A stretch of 64,000 nt of DNA from Sclerodactyla briareus (GCA_026419785.1 JAODTK010003098.1:248001-312000); one strand, 5' to 3'. Positions 37,889 through 51,365 are shown, numbered from the stretch's first letter. The notes: generated by a model from the letters alone, not told the origin. Program-made: numbers and translations.

Positions 37889-37924
37889 GGGGGGGGGGGG
37901 GGCATGCCCGGGGGGGGGGGGGGG
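37889..37924 (+). repeat. Paired G14 and G15 runs around 'gcatgcccg'
   Basis: 'ccc' plus G14, then 'catgccc' plus G15. The layout resembles the G-run loop of foldback elements such as the one at 7.1 kb, but no inverted arms were found beside it. Confidence 0.8.
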
Positions 37925-37929
37925 AACTT

Positions 37930-39190
37930 TTTTTCGGCTCCTCATATGCAAATGTGCACATGCTCGTGTGGAAAAACTATTATAGTCAATCGCGAATGAT
38001 GTTCTTTTCATGTGCGTATTCCTCTCAATTTGTCACGGTTATACAGGGTTCCAACCCTTTTGACCTTTTAATGTTGGTTTTCTAATGAAACAAGTTGTAA
38101 ACCACCCCCTTCAGAGGGACATTATTGTCTCGCAATGCTGGGAAGGTAATTTTCAGTTTTTTTTGTATGATGTAACAACAGAAACCATTCCCGGTATTAA
38201 TCAAACTAATGATTTTCCTCCACAAACTGTTACGGTTCGTGAATCGCGAGCTAAGAATACTTGCCAATCATGGCAACATTGCATTCTAATTTACCACATT
38301 CTATCAACATGGCAAATTTTGAAGTCGCCCATCTGGCATCCCCCCCCCCCTGAATTTCCTTCCGTCGTAGAGACGTACCCAGCCTATCCCCAGGGTTGCA
38401 AGATTTTGTAAATTATTGTGCAATGTTGGAGTATGAGTAGTTGAGTATGCGTAGTAAGATTTGATGTCTCATATTGGAAAATGTGTATTATGGTACCAAT
38501 GCGCTTGACTAGTTTCGTTACAAGTGACCTTATGCGAATCCAACCATCGCCTTTTTTCCCCATAAGTTGAGCGCAGCGACGGGATTAAAATAGTCTATTT
38601 TCGGTAAAAAAGTTAGAGAGGCTCGGGTAAGGCAGCTCAGCTGGTTGCTGTGACTATATACTGTGAGCCATAGCCTCGCTCACGTACAGCTCTGCGCAGT
38701 TGTCATAATTTGTGGGCTGAAGCACATCTATGGGAAAATGGATAAATATTTAAGAGTTTAATTGTAGTTGGTATGAATCTCATGAGCAAGAAGAACGCAT
38801 TGCACGCAACAAATGTGACCGATTCGTTGACTTGGCAATCTGCCATCAAAGATCGCCGCATGTTACTGTACCCCAACTATATTTCACTAGGCTGGCAGTG
38901 AGCTTGATACTTTTCAAGGTCCTAAAATGTTTGGGGGGGAGGTCAATGGGCTGCAATGATCCTTGACGATTGAGATGAATGCATGTCTAACTGATGTGAC
39001 TTTCGTTATTCATGTCAAGCAGATCATTGGACTCAACAAAGTTTTGTTTGATTTACAGATGGTCACTTCAAATCATATGAATAATTGGAAAAGAAAAAAA
39101 ATCTGGAATGGAAATTAAAATCCCCCACCCTGCTGCAAATGAACAAATAATTATGGTAAATACAGAAACCATGGAATAACAACACACAAG
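37930..39190. other. No gene recognised
   Basis: Mixed sequence with a C10 run near 38341-38350. No exon or repeat family identified. Confidence 0.45.
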
Positions 39191-39194
39191 TTGA

Positions 39195-39640
39195 AAGGCA
39201 ACGGTCTTGCTTCAAACTAGCACAGGTGAAAAACACTTCAAAACCCCACATCTCAAATTTGGAGGTCTAGCATGTTGTCTTGTTCAGATTTCAATTTACT
39301 TTTGAGAAACTTGAGGAATCTATGACATCACGGGGGAACGGTGCAAAGGCCTCCCATAGACCTATACAGTAAGTGTTGCAACGTTGCATCATGACAACAA
39401 GAAGACAAGAAAAGGTATTCACTTTGAATGAATGAGATTACTCTCTTATATGTTGTGAATTATTTGGTAGGTTTATTTGAATCCCATCTATAGTAGTTTG
39501 GTACAAGATTTTCAAAGCACATGTTTTACATTGACTTTGTATCATAGGTGATCCTGCAGTGCAAATTTTCCAATAGCTTATTGTACCTTATCTGTGAACT
39601 TGAAATCGGCTGAAAATTTGGTATGGGACTTTGACCATCA
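39195..39640 (+). repeat. Dispersed repeat family A, copy 2
   Basis: 'caaactagcacaggtgaaaa', 'cacatctcaaatttggaggt', 'aggaatctatgacatcacgg', 'caaaggcctcccatagac' and 'acattgactttgtatcat' match copy 1 in order and spacing. Confidence 0.7.
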
Positions 39641-39744
39641 TAATGTAATAAATAGAAGTTACAAAAAATTGTGTCCTATTTACATGACCATTGGCCTTCA
39701 ATATTTTCAAGCTTTGCGCTAGCTGATTTCGGAAATTCAAACGA

Positions 39745-39960
39745 GTGGTTGGCAAATTTGGTAGAGCATCCCCCTTCACCCGGGAGATAGGGGTTCAAGT
39801 CGGTTTATACCAATAACTTTGAAAATGGTACCTGTTGCATTTTCGCTGGGCGCTCAGCACAAGGAATGGAGGATTTGGAGCAGGAACAAACAAGGGGTAG
39901 GCGATTCGCAAATCGCCGTCTGCCTGTGAGACCCCCTCAGTGTACACCCTCTGTCACTAT
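39745..39960 (+). repeat. tRNA-derived SINE, second copy
   Basis: The head 'tggttggcaaatttggtaga' and B-box-like 'GGTTCAAGTCG' (39792-39802) are followed by 'tataccaataactttgaaaatggtacctgt', which aligns to the body of the 26.3 kb copy ('cataccaaaggct...aaatggtata'). It continues with 'ctgggcgctcagcac'. It is diverged and probably old. Confidence 0.6.
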
Positions 39961-39964
39961 ATTA

Positions 39965-42920
39965 TTTATGATTCCTTGGAAATGACCCACAAGTAGGTCA
40001 GTTTATATTACTATTATTTCCTACATAATCATGAATGACACAACTCAAGAGTCTGAGATTTGTAACTATTTTATGTGAAGTACATGTCAGTCATACGATT
40101 TGACAATGACCAACCTTTGACAGACCATGACGAGGGTAGTGAGTGTATGTGGTTGCATCATGGAACTGACAAGGGCAATAAACAAATGAATCTCCATTGT
40201 TCAACTTCATTCATATATTATCTCCTTCATAAGTATGCATGCACCAGCACTGTACTATTTTTCCCAGGGTAAATTTGACCTTTTGAAAAGGGGAAAAAAA
40301 ATCAGGAAGGGACATCTACATACACCCATGGGACCATCCAAAACGGACTTATGTGGCATAGCCTAACAGGAAAGGGACTGAAAGTGAGCATCAGATTTCT
40401 CGTAAGATTTAGTGCCTACAGTATACCGCAGAAGCAAGGATATATATAGATTCCGCCCAGGAAATGAATCAGTCTCTTCAAACTATTGACAGTCGAATAG
40501 AGTGGGAAGATCAATTTCAGTGGTATTGAGAACAAAGGTGGACTTTATTCTGTGTTTGAACTTGACAAAAGAAATTAATGTGTGGTTCTTCTTTATAATT
40601 ATGACTGCTTCATTTGACCTGCACTAATAACTGTGGGGCAGCCACATAAGTCATGAAACTGGTACATAGCATTTTTCCACAGTTGTGTACTTGAATGTCA
40701 AAGCTTTGGAACTCCTGAAATACCACTCAATCGCAGGAACCCGCACCGGCACATTATCACTCTCCAACAGTGCAAGAGTGGCTGTAGCTTAGTCAGCGTT
40801 GGATGTGGACAAGAGTCTCTCACAGGTCCCTAATTAGCACATAGGTAAGGGGGACAATAGGATGATGAAATCCTTGCTCCAGGCGCATCAAAGAGGTGAC
40901 CAGTCTTTCAATTGCAAAGGATTCTAAAAACATGTTGTCTAGACAGGTCTCTGAAAAGAATGGACAAGGAAATAATTTCCATGGGAATATTATACTCGAT
41001 CACAGGTACCGAAGAGTTCGGAAGTGGGTATTACTGCATGTCTGCTGCCCTCTATTTTGCAGGTTAAACAAAACTTGGTGGGTGGGGACAGAGGGTGGGG
41101 TCAGAAGTTGGTCCCGAATAAACATGAATTGATTCAAGATCATTGTAGTCAAATTTGTGTTTCTTGTCGCGAGAATACAGAGTTGGTCCGATTCACAGAA
41201 ATCTATTGGGAATAAATGGAAAGCAAAAACTCCAATAGGTCTAACCTGTACTTAATTCTTCTTTGGCATTAACCGATTCCATGAACTTGACGTGCTCAGC
41301 TCAAGAATGAAACAAGAAGGTGCATGCATGATAATAGTTTTATGACCTTCAGAAGGATGACCCTGGTAGATGATGCCTGACATGAGCTAGGGGCCCAGCA
41401 TGATGAATGCAACAAACTCCAATACAGCTAGCATTTATTAAACACACTATTCATGGTGGTGCATACTGACCTACATTGGAAACAGCTGTTGTAGCCACAA
41501 AATGCACTCCAATAAATGGGTAGGGTTTTGAGAGCATTTGAAAGTGATCAATATCTGGACTTGGTACATCTTTAAAGGGTGTCAGGTATAGCAGAAAATC
41601 CAAGCCACCCCTATAACGACTCTATTGTAGACCATCGGCTGGACTGACACTAACTCAGAATTGAACATGTCTGTAGATTGATTAGTTACTCATGCTGTAA
41701 AATGCACGAGCGCATGCTGCCGTCGATCGGTGAATCAGGAGAGTGTTAATTTTCAATGAAGTGCTAATTGCATTTTCATACAAGGTCCTTCAGCAACAAA
41801 ATTCTAATCCATACCTAACTATGTGTTTGGTAGCTATCGCACTATAGTTCAATAAAGTAACAGTATAACAAAGGCTTAGATAATGCAACAACAAAAGCCA
41901 CGCATTATCATCACTTCATTGTCCACCAATACTGCATCACCCCTCTATTGTCCACCACTCCACCCACCCCCACAGACAGAAATGGATTCATTGTACACAA
42001 GTAATGAACCTTTTACTTGAACCCCTGAGCAAGCTAATTGCTGGTGCATGCAAAAAAGTAAACTGCTATTTGATCATCTTTGTACTGTATTGTGCCACCT
42101 GGCAAAGCAGATAGGCTGAGAGATGACAGGGTGAACAAACTTTCCATTTATCAAGAGCTGCAGGCGAGAATTGATTGTAATATCAAATCACGAAGCAATA
42201 ATTGGCAATGATGGATGACTGCACCTACAGGAAGGACACGTGCAAAGACAGAAGAGGAAATTACGAACTTCCATAATACCATTTCACATGCAGCTTTTCT
42301 GTTCCCCGGGGTTCCTAATTTTGTTCATCGAAACATTACCTTCTTGCATGCAGGTGAGGAAAGACCTTAAGGACTGTGTTGGGCTGATAACGCCAGTATC
42401 CGTTTCACCAAATCGATGAAATTTTGTTTTCGTATCGGCTGTACGATACCAATATTTTTAAACAGTTAAGTTGCGTATTAAGTGATTCGTTCTCATATAG
42501 TCGCTAAACACGCTAGTAGTACTATTATACTATGTTCGATTCATACAATAATGAGTTAAGGTTCCGTGATGTCACCAAAGGCCAAACAAAATTCCCAAAT
42601 AAAATAATGTTTTGACACGTTCAGTCATATCGTGTCCTTCTTTATACCAAGCTGGAAATTGATTGCACTTCGATTAACCCTTCGCGTAAGCAGTAGTGCC
42701 ATCGGACGAGATGAGAAACAGAGTTGCAGTGTTTAGACACCACTTTGTTTTTCAGCATGCTGAAGAAGAATGCCCGGCATTGTGTGGAACGATTTGTGTA
42801 GCGCTGCATGTCAGTAGCGTAACCGGCACTAATTGCGTAAATTAATGAGGAGTTATTTAGAAACCCAGTGCTATACCCTATGACCCTGTCACTCACAAGA
42901 TATTCGCTAAATAATCCAAT
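39965..42920. other. No gene recognised, apart from family D copy 2
   Basis: A tRNA-like 'gctgtagcttagtcagcg' at about 40785 lacks a B-box. The rest of the interval has no assigned content. Confidence 0.45.
41018..41240 (+). repeat. Dispersed repeat family D, copy 2
   Basis: 'ggtattactgcatgtctgc' and 'tgccctctattttgcaggtt', then 'aaacttggtgg' and 'agaagttggtcccgaataaa', match the copy at 8.86 kb. Confidence 0.6.
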
Positions 42921-42924
42921 ACAG

Positions 42925-43095
42925 TCCCCCAGTTTCTATGTGCGAAATTGTCAATACAGAAACGTTACAAGATCTCCACCCACACAGGCACACAATAGCA
43001 ACGGAAAAATTAGGCGAACCCCAGGCCCACATCATGGATAACGATGCTCCCTTCGGATCGAGGTGCACTGTAGTAGTACAGCCTGCGCTATGCAG
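42925..43095 (+). pseudogene. Possible Tc1-like transposase remnant
   Basis: The plus frame reads VNTETLQDLHPHRHTIATEK, then HIMDNDAPFGSRCTVV. The last block resembles the second catalytic-Asp region of Tc1/mariner enzymes ('F..DNA.PHxAR.V'), and the first resembles the 'LN...Y...L.P.V.P' block before it. No flanking transposase sequence or inverted ends were found, so this is tentative. Confidence 0.33.
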
Positions 43096-43459
43096 TGCAG
43101 TGTGCAGACTGTACATTCTGGTGATCGGTGAAGGCCCCGCCGGTCTCAGGTTGTGTTAGCCTGTTGAAACAGGCGTTTGACGTTTGTCACCTCGTATCAG
43201 CCTCATTCACTCATATGTGCAGAATGACCCTTTAAACCAGCGGTGATTTGCCTAAACAAACGCCTGTGCGGACTGCGTTCTGCTCGATGTCGAGCTGAAT
43301 CATGGGCGGTACAGTGGGCGGTTTGCGACGTCAACGTTGATTGCGCAATCGGACATTATTTCTTTCACTAAATTATGGGAAACGGGCCATGTCCGCTGGA
43401 ACATTACCTATTGGTCGATTTGTAATTATTTAGACAACCTCCAACCAAGTTGGCATACG

Positions 43460-43640
43460 TTAGATGATATTCTTTTTTATGCCCATTGAAGAATTCATAT
43501 TGGCCGAACGTCTGCGGCTGATACCAAACAAGCCGCCAATACGCTTGCGCATAGCCGAAACAGTGCCTCGGTCAATTTTAGCTTCACAGGCATATTCTTC
43601 GATAAATTCCTCATTTTTGGTGTTGTAAAAGGTTATGGAA
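43460..43640 (-). other. Unidentified open segment after a splice-acceptor-like site
   Basis: On the minus strand 'atattttacag' precedes about 55 open codons including FYNTKNEEFIEEYACEAKID, RGTVSAMRKRIGG and GISRRRSANMNSS, then a TAA. The basic, helix-prone composition could suit a DNA-binding segment of a mobile element. I do not recognise the family. It sits between two other possible element remnants. Confidence 0.22.
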
Positions 43641-43899
43641 AGTCTTCTGTAAAATATTCATGACCTACATATGGGCGATTTTCGCGGAATCTATCAGGGT
43701 TGCATCCCATCCATATCAACGGCTGTGTGCTACTGAGGACTGACATCTACGTCACAGAAATAGTAATGAGCAAAATTCCCAATTTTCTTTGGATTTGTCA
43801 AACGAAGTCCGCAGACGATATTAATATTGGGATATTTGAATGTGGTATAATACTAAAGAGCGAAGCCCCCCTCTTATTTTAGGACATGGCTTCTCCATA

Positions 43900-44028
43900 T
43901 CATCTGCTTCTCAGGCTAGGTTTGTGAGACTGCGGGAAAAGACCCGCCTCGTGGATGCTGGGGCTAGCGTAACTGCTGTTAGCGAGCGATGTATTGCAGT
44001 ATTTGACACAGAGCTGCGCGAGTTGTGA
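43900..44028 (+). pseudogene. Possible retroelement aspartic-protease remnant
   Basis: The plus frame reads FVRLREKTRLVDAGASVTAV, then SERCIAVFDTELREL and a stop. 'LVD-G-GASVTAVS'-type sequences are the active-site region of LTR-retroelement proteases (usually DTG or DSG); here the residue after Asp is Ala. No LTR, reverse transcriptase or integrase is visible nearby. Confidence 0.35.
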
Positions 44029-44187
44029 AGGCTGTGATCGATGTGTAGACATTCGCGGCTGGCATGATCATAAGTATGTCTCTACTACATTAAAACTACA
44101 AGGCAGTTATTCTCTGGGATAACATAAGAAAACAAGGGAAAACGCGAAGGTTCTGCATGGACCCATGCCAGGTGGATATTGGTTGGT

Positions 44188-44290
44188 TATTATCGGCAAA
44201 TGTCACACATTTTACCGATACCGATATCAGGCCGATACCGCCCCAATATCGGCCGATACCGATTGTGGTAACCGATAATCCGTCCCAACA
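44188..44290. repeat. Short-period repeat of TATCGGCCGATACCG words
   Basis: 'ccgataccgatatcaggccg', 'ataccgccccaatatcggcc' and 'gataccgattgtggtaaccg' contain repeated CGATA/TATCGG words on both strands. Such clusters are found in terminal or subterminal regions of non-autonomous DNA transposons. No element boundaries found. Confidence 0.5.
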
Positions 44291-44299
44291 CTATTTCAG

Positions 44300-46749
44300 A
44301 CCTTTATTGGTCGTTTTCCCTGGTGGGGCCTCGGTAATGAAGAGGGGCAAGGAGTGGTACACGTCTTCTTGTCATATAAGACCGTAAGTATTAGCAACTT
44401 TTTGGCATCAGTGGATGGACCACCTCTCCATGTTGCCTATGGCCTTTGACTGTTAGTAGCTTTTCTTAACACTAATGTTTTTGGAGTGGATTGAATGTCC
44501 CATTTCTGGACACTATAATGATGTATAGTGTTCTCATAGCCTTTTGTGGAATGGCGACCCGCACACGTTGATTGATGTCTACAGACACAACACCAGTAAA
44601 TACAGTGAGAGGGCATATGAGTGTGGCTACTGTCAACACGACAGCTACCGGTTTATTCTCTTATATATTAGTGGGAGTCAATTTGGGCATGCATAGTCCA
44701 AAATATATCTCCCTTCATTCTACTGGAAGTATTCTTTCCAACCACTCAAAACGACCTGGTGCCCTTCATGTAGTCTCCACGAGAGGCTTTTAATGATAAC
44801 TAACTCAGTTTTTTAGTCTAGGGTCAGCACTTGCACATTGTTAGAACAATGACTTTTGCTTCCCGAGCACAGCCATTAACAATGAAAGTTGGTTGTCATC
44901 TTGCCCTCTAGAATTAGTACGAGAAATGTTTAACTGAAGTCCTGGGCACACTACACCAATAACGCCCACAATATCGCGGTTGAAAGCAGAATTAGCGGTT
45001 TTCACATTACCCTGTGACTAGTCCTTACAATGGGAAAATGGATTGCATTTCCTACTCAGCTGGTCCATTGGAATCGCCAGGTGGTCCCACAGGGATATGG
45101 TAAAGTTTCGCCAAAGTGCACTTTCATATACACATATGCAACCTCTCAAGGCTCACAAGTACTCAATTAGCAACTGGGTGAAGGAAGCTATCGGGGGAGG
45201 GGGAGGAACCCTTGGGTGAAGAGAAGCTATCGGGGGAGGGGGAGGAACCTGTTTCAATGTACCACTGAAACCCCAGCCATGAACACTGGGTTAAGTTCAA
45301 TGTCTTAACCAATAAGCCAGTTGGGAGCATGGAGCTATTATATTACTGAGAGGACATCAACACGTCAGTATTGTGTGCCCTGTCCAATTTCCGTCAGAGA
45401 ACACACCTCGAAGTGAGGCGGCCCCCTATTGTGTTGTAACATGTAAAACACAGTCGGTGTGTTTACTCTCTATCCGCGAATTTCTTTGACCAGAAACCCC
45501 CGAAAATACCGTCGATTCTCCATAGTAAAGATGGTCTATCATAGGTCAAGATTCTGCAACATCTTCAGTGAGTGTTTACCCTGTTTCAGAAAACCTGGGA
45601 AATCAACGATCCATTACAGAGCACAGAACCAACAGATAATTCAGGAATACTAATCGATTGCGTCCGGCAGAATTCAACCATCTAGGCGTAAATATGACAT
45701 CACGGAGTGAACTAGAGCTTAATATGTGAGCTCGAAATAAAGGAGGCTTTCAAACGGAACATATTCCAATCTTCTGACGAAATGCAAAACCCATGATCGC
45801 CTGAATCACATGTCCCTATAGCACGACTATACTTGAGGGCGCTGTCACAGGATAGCAACAGGGGGGGTCCCACTGGAACTTCGTTTTGTATAGGAGCTCA
45901 GTACGCATGTCCGGGGCTTGGTTGGGAGTTACAGTTAATGAGATTATACTTAGCTGTGTCAAGGGTCAAGTATAGTGACCGCAGTTCGACGTGAACGTAG
46001 TGGTGCAGAACAATCTTTCGGAAGTCCTCTGACGAAATTACGATCCTAGCTCCATCACAAAACTTTTACAGATTTCCTCCCAACTTACACACAGCATCCA
46101 AAACATGGGAAATGAATTGGTTTCATTTCAAATAGTGGTGACAGATTCAAAATAAGCCCTAACGATATTGCTATGGGGTGGATTGACCTAATCTTGTCTA
46201 TTCCCTCAAACTTTTTACGTGAGCATGCACACTTATAACTACAAACTGACTTTATTAGGCCATCATGCCCCATCTCCTTGCATGGTACATTGACACTAAT
46301 TCATCTAGGGCAACCTACCAAAACATGCAACTCACCGCAATCCCGAATGAACGTTCATATACTGGCTACCAATTCAATGATTTTTTTTTTCTTTCATGAT
46401 CAACTGTTGGACCAGTCTGTCATACAAGAGAACATCTGTACATATCTGACCCCAACAGCTTCCAAGGTGAACAATTGTTCACTATTTGTGATCATGGTTG
46501 TGGTTGAGTGAACTTGGTCAGGGGTGAACTAATTAAGAGTGCCAACATATGGCCAAGGCTGCACAGTGAGCCCTGCACTGAATGCAGTATTAACAGAAAT
46601 AGGAAGTTCAATAATTATGAAGAGGGAACAGAATGACTAATAGGCGGGTTGGGACTAAAATCTCCCAGGGCCTTCCTCTCAAGAATGTTGTGGACTCGTA
46701 AGTTTCAGACTTATTGGAACGGAAAGGACTGAGGTTACCCCTTCCATTT
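44300..46749. other. No gene recognised, apart from the 39-bp tandem repeat
   Basis: The open frame at 45459-45653 (VKMVYHRSRFCNIFSECLPC) is not recognised. The rest is unassigned. Confidence 0.45.
45176..45249 (+). repeat. Tandem repeat, 39-bp unit, about 1.9 copies
   Basis: 'gaagctatcgggggaggggg' plus 'aggaacc' occurs at 45184 and again at 45223, with 'gggtgaag' before each. The copies are nearly identical. Confidence 0.9.
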
Positions 46750-46768
46750 TGGTACATTATGGATAATT

Positions 46769-46813
<45 letters not shown>

Positions 46814-46975
46814 CCGCTGGGTGGTGGGTGGGGCTGGCTGGGTGCGGGTGGGACATTATGGATTAATTACGCTGGTGGGTGGGTAGGGGATGGCTGGGTG
46901 GTGACATTATGGATATTACGCTGGGTGTGGGGGTGGGGGATGGCTGGGGGGGGTGGGTGGGGGATGGAGGTCACT
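46750..46975 (+). repeat. G-rich minisatellite interrupted by a run of about 44 T
   Basis: Units begin 'acattatggat' (46755, 46852, 46904) and continue 'tacgctgggtggg...gatggctggg'. In the first unit a T run of about 44 (about 46770-46813) lies between 'ataattg' and 'ccgctggg', the position where the other units read 'atta(att)acgctgg'. The rest is G-rich on the plus strand. Confidence 0.85.
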
Positions 46976-47439
46976 CCAGAACGCTGCAGTTATTAACCCT
47001 CTCCCCATCCTACTTATCCTCTCCTGCTGGGTATTGGTCACTAAATTTATTTTGGAAACTAAAGCAGTGAGCCATGGTGAAACAACAAGGAGGTCCTAAA
47101 AAGGCATGTTCCGATGTGTATGGATTAGTTGCGAGTTGAAGTATATCTGATGATGGGAACTTTGCATTAAAATTAATTAATTGCATATATAACTAAACTG
47201 AAGTCCGATCAATCAACATAGACTTGTAATTCTTTTTGGTGGCTTCAGTTGGTTGGACCTTGAGAATTTTTTTACCAAGCTTGTGACCGCACCATTTTGA
47301 TTGTACTTACGTACACACTTCTCTGCAGGTCTCCAACTTGCAATAGACAGCGTGTGGTGTTTGGAAACAGTGGTAATTATTGAATTTCGTGTTGAAGCCT
47401 GTCTCCGTTAAGTGAAAACTTGAAATTGAAAAAGTTTTA

Positions 47440-47905
47440 TCCCTAAGCGAAACGGTACCCATATTCACAATGTTTAGTAAAAATCTGACAAACTTAATTT
47501 TTGCATAAATTTGCAAATTAACACCACGATTCCATTATGTTATTGTTATGCTGAGGATATTAAACATTTCATCTCCCCTAATGTCCTGTATCTTTGTGCC
47601 ACTCACCTTCCCTTCTATGGGTTTTTCTGCAATCTTGCTATCCTAACAAGCTCAACAATCAAAATAGTGGTAGTTATCCTTGTAAACTATATACTTTTTG
47701 AAATCCAATCAAATCTTGTTTCCCAACCCATACCACATACAAAATACCATCAAAATTGGTCTTACCACTAGCTCCAGCGGTATTCTATTTTAACAGGGAA
47801 ATGTAACTGAACTGTACACTGAACACACAGACGCTAAGTGCTCTGCAATCATCTGATCACTTGCAAGTCTCGATCATTCTCAGAACATCAGGCGAGACGA
47901 AAAAT
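47440..47905 (+). repeat. Dispersed repeat family B, copy 5 (degraded)
   Basis: 'cccatattcacaatgtttag', 'ttttgcataaatttgcaaat', 'tctgcaatcttgctatcctaac' and 'aaaattggtcttacc' follow the family order. The end reads 'tctcagaacatcaggcgaga', with the hairpin degraded and the AC tract lost. Confidence 0.6.
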
Positions 47906-47909
47906 CAAA

Positions 47910-50900
47910 AATGGAAACATCCCAGAGTCGGCTTATGTGAATGCAACATTCAGAAAAAGGGACGCACATGTGAGTCCAGAAAGGCCATCATGTTCTGCAA
48001 AACTCTGTCTGGAACAGAGATTAGGGATCACACCAGTGCAACACACACTAAAGTAGGCCTCTCAGATAAAAAAGTCTCGGTCCAGGATGGACTACATATT
48101 TTGCCAACTATTGTCAATAGAGGTGGCATGGATTTTTTGCTATACCCACGCCTTTCATACCAAGGTATTTCGAGTAAGCTACATGTAGAAGAGGATAATA
48201 ATGTGGAGGAGAATTGAATGGAATAACTATAATAATCAGTCAAATAGTGAGAAAAAAAATTTACAGAACTGAAAGCACAGAACACAGCTCATGTAGAATG
48301 TAGGAGACAGTCATCACTATAAATTGGTAGATTTGTGAAATTTGATTAGAAAGAATGGGGCTGCTGCATTTGCCTTTTACCAGTATTTATGAGTCAGATG
48401 GAAAAAGAAAGAAATGGTGTAAACTTATCAAGGAGGGGTTGGCACTATAGGGCCCTGTGTCAAAAGTAGGAATGGTACTGAAAGGAGCTTGACAGGTAAT
48501 TGCAAACAATACCCTACACCTTGGTAAACACCTCACTTTAATAGTAGGAAGCCCCAAGATACAATGTCATAGACCACTAGGTCACAGTGTCAGCGATACA
48601 TCGCTGCCTGTGGTTGACATCAGTGGCCCTGATAGTCTGAAACAAGGGCTGGTAGGAGGACGGAAACAATTGGGGGTCTAGTGCCTGGGGGGTCAGGTTG
48701 ATTGTTATTATTCAATAGCCTGAGTAGGAGGTACAACAGGGAGGGGACCAGACGAACACAAACATGCAGCGGTATCCCTTGAGTGTGTCCATGGTGTAGG
48801 TGCGTACTGAACAGTATGGTATGGGTGGTTACAAGAGCAACACCAACCTAATCATAGTTGTCAGGCTTGCTATGAAGTAATTTTGTCGGGGATTGAAAAC
48901 TACAATCTACGTTCATACCCTATCTCGATACAATGTTCCTCTGTGGAGTTATGACTTTCACTTTCACTTTTTTTCTTCACTTATGTGAACCTAGCTTGTA
49001 CATTTCAAAAGATAGAGAACATTTGCAGGGCTGTGCCATTATTGACACCAATTACTATACCAGGTTGCATGCTTTAGATCTTATGGCCCGGCATACACGT
49101 GCACAGACCAACTGTGACATGCCTCCAAACCTTAATGAAGATTGTAAACATCGATGTATGGACGACCAACACTAAATGTTTCCTAATAAAGATTATGTTA
49201 CCTAATAACATGCAGTTGTCCTTTAGGGGGCCAAACCCAAACCATTCTGGAATTGATAGGAAGATTAGCAAGATAAAAACAGTAACTTATTTTGGATGAT
49301 AAATTCTGGTATGAAATTACAGAATGAACTTCCAGGGAATTTGGTGACTTGACCTAACCATGGACTACCCAAACAAGCGAACCAAGGCAATACCACACGC
49401 TCTCCCCAACAAAGCGGGTGTAGTCCTTACACAATGACCTGAATCTAAAGATATATACCTCCATTGTTCTGCCTAGTCACTGTAGCAAAATACTGCAACA
49501 CTCTAGTGTCCGCCTTGGAAAAGACAGCAATGTACTGGGTATAAACCCACTATGGGCTTGTTACTGTGTCCTAGATCAAAGTTCCTTAAAAAAAGTAATT
49601 GTGAATCCCACACTACAGGAGATTATTAAGTAAAAATTAGAATGAAGTTGGACCAAAGCAGTAGGTTCTCAAATGGCACACTCTGAGCACACTGTAATAA
49701 AAAATATTGATCCATTGCACAAATACTGCCCAAAATAATGGTTGCCGAAATATAGGGGCATAATAACATCAATAAAGAGGCCTAACGACTCCGCAACTTC
49801 ATAAGGACTGGATTGTTGACCATTGTCCGTTCGTTCATGGAAATTGACTAAAAGTGTCTTATTCATGCAAATCAGCCACAATAGTCAACCCCATTGACCC
49901 ACTTTCTCAAGTTGAATATCTCAGGACCGGATGGTGACTTAATTCAGAAGTATAGTACAGGCTTTGCCCTGTAAGTAGTGAGGAGTCTTCAACAACAAAA
50001 CTTGTCTTTTGAATATTGCGCGTTGCATCCTTAAATTCTGCCCAGGTTGTGGACAATGGACTGAATGGCCTATGCACTGTCATTGCATGTGCAACCCCTT
50101 CACTACCTCCCACCCCCTAGCATTTCTACATGGTAGGTTTGCCTACTGTAACTAGTCCTTCCCGACACCCCCACCCGGACGATTCCCACCCAAAGCGTTA
50201 CCCTACTTTAGACCCTAACCCTAATTCCGATCACAGAAAACAGTACGTTGGGGGGGGGGGGAATTGTCCAGGTGTGCTTTTGTCCGGGTAGGAATTGTAC
50301 AGTCACGAACCAGTCACTATCTGTAATCTAATCCAGGCAGTTTCCATGCTTGTGCTTGCAGCTATCTCAGCATCAACAGTGACCATAAACACTCCATCAT
50401 ATCCCATGTAAATCTGCAACCAAGGGCGCAGCCATTCGGAGAATCAGAGTGTCTGGGGTTTTTTCATCTCACACAAAAAAGCTGCTCATCACCGTTTCAG
50501 ACCGCCCTCGATTTGCTTTGACCACCCCTTTGTGCAACATGTGGTTGGTGGCTTACTCCAGACAGAATAGAGTGGGACATAAATTTATCTTAATCATCCC
50601 TTCAGTCCAAACTAGATTGATACATTTTATAATGATAATGATATTAAATACCGGTGCTCATATTATAGTGCTCGATCAAAGAGGTTGAAGTGCTTCACAA
50701 AACAAGACTACTCAAAATATTCACAGAGAAGGTATGTATTAATTAAGGGACTAAGTTTCTCTAATGGTAGTAATACAGACTAAATGCGAGATTACCTGCC
50801 ACGTCTGGGTATAGCCAGGGTTGAGATACTGCCCACGTTTGTTAGTAGTAGACAGTAACTTGTATAAACTACGTGACGATTTGGCACCCCACTAGACCCT

Positions 50901-51365
50901 AGATAAACTCTACACAATATTCATCACTAGTAACATATAAGACTTGTAAAATTCTTCAGTAAGGTAGAACCAGATTCTCCACAGGGGGACCAGTTTGGCA
51001 CGCATACTACATGTACCACATTAGTTTACCAACATGTGCCTCCTTAGACTTTTGACTTTCAAAGTGACTTTGACCTCTGGGGAGGAATATTGTCATGGAG
51101 TTGCCCCCATGTGACTGCCTGAGGCACAAATGTCAGTTTTTCTAGAAGCCACAGCCGTTGACATTCGATACATGGAAGTACGTCCTGGGATATTATATCA
51201 ACCTTTCGAGGCAGCTTTTTTGCTGGCTTCCTCTCATACCCATCTTTCACACGCTTGTGTTTCTAAAGAGATTGCACCATTGCAGACAAGCTGTACTACA
51301 GAGACCATGGGTTCCTGAATGATAGGCTGCACAACGGGCCTGATTTTATAGTCACCTGCCAGGTT
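47910..51365. other. No gene recognised
   Basis: Short frames only. Contains a G12 run at 50250-50261 and two 'ccctaa' units near 50214 that do not form a telomeric array. Confidence 0.45.

Noticed and set aside
40775..40860. tRNA-derived SINE head
   Set aside because: An A-box-like word is present but no B-box follows at the right distance.
50205..50225. 'ccctaaccctaa' resembling telomeric repeat
   Set aside because: Only about two units; no array, so chance or a very short interstitial match.
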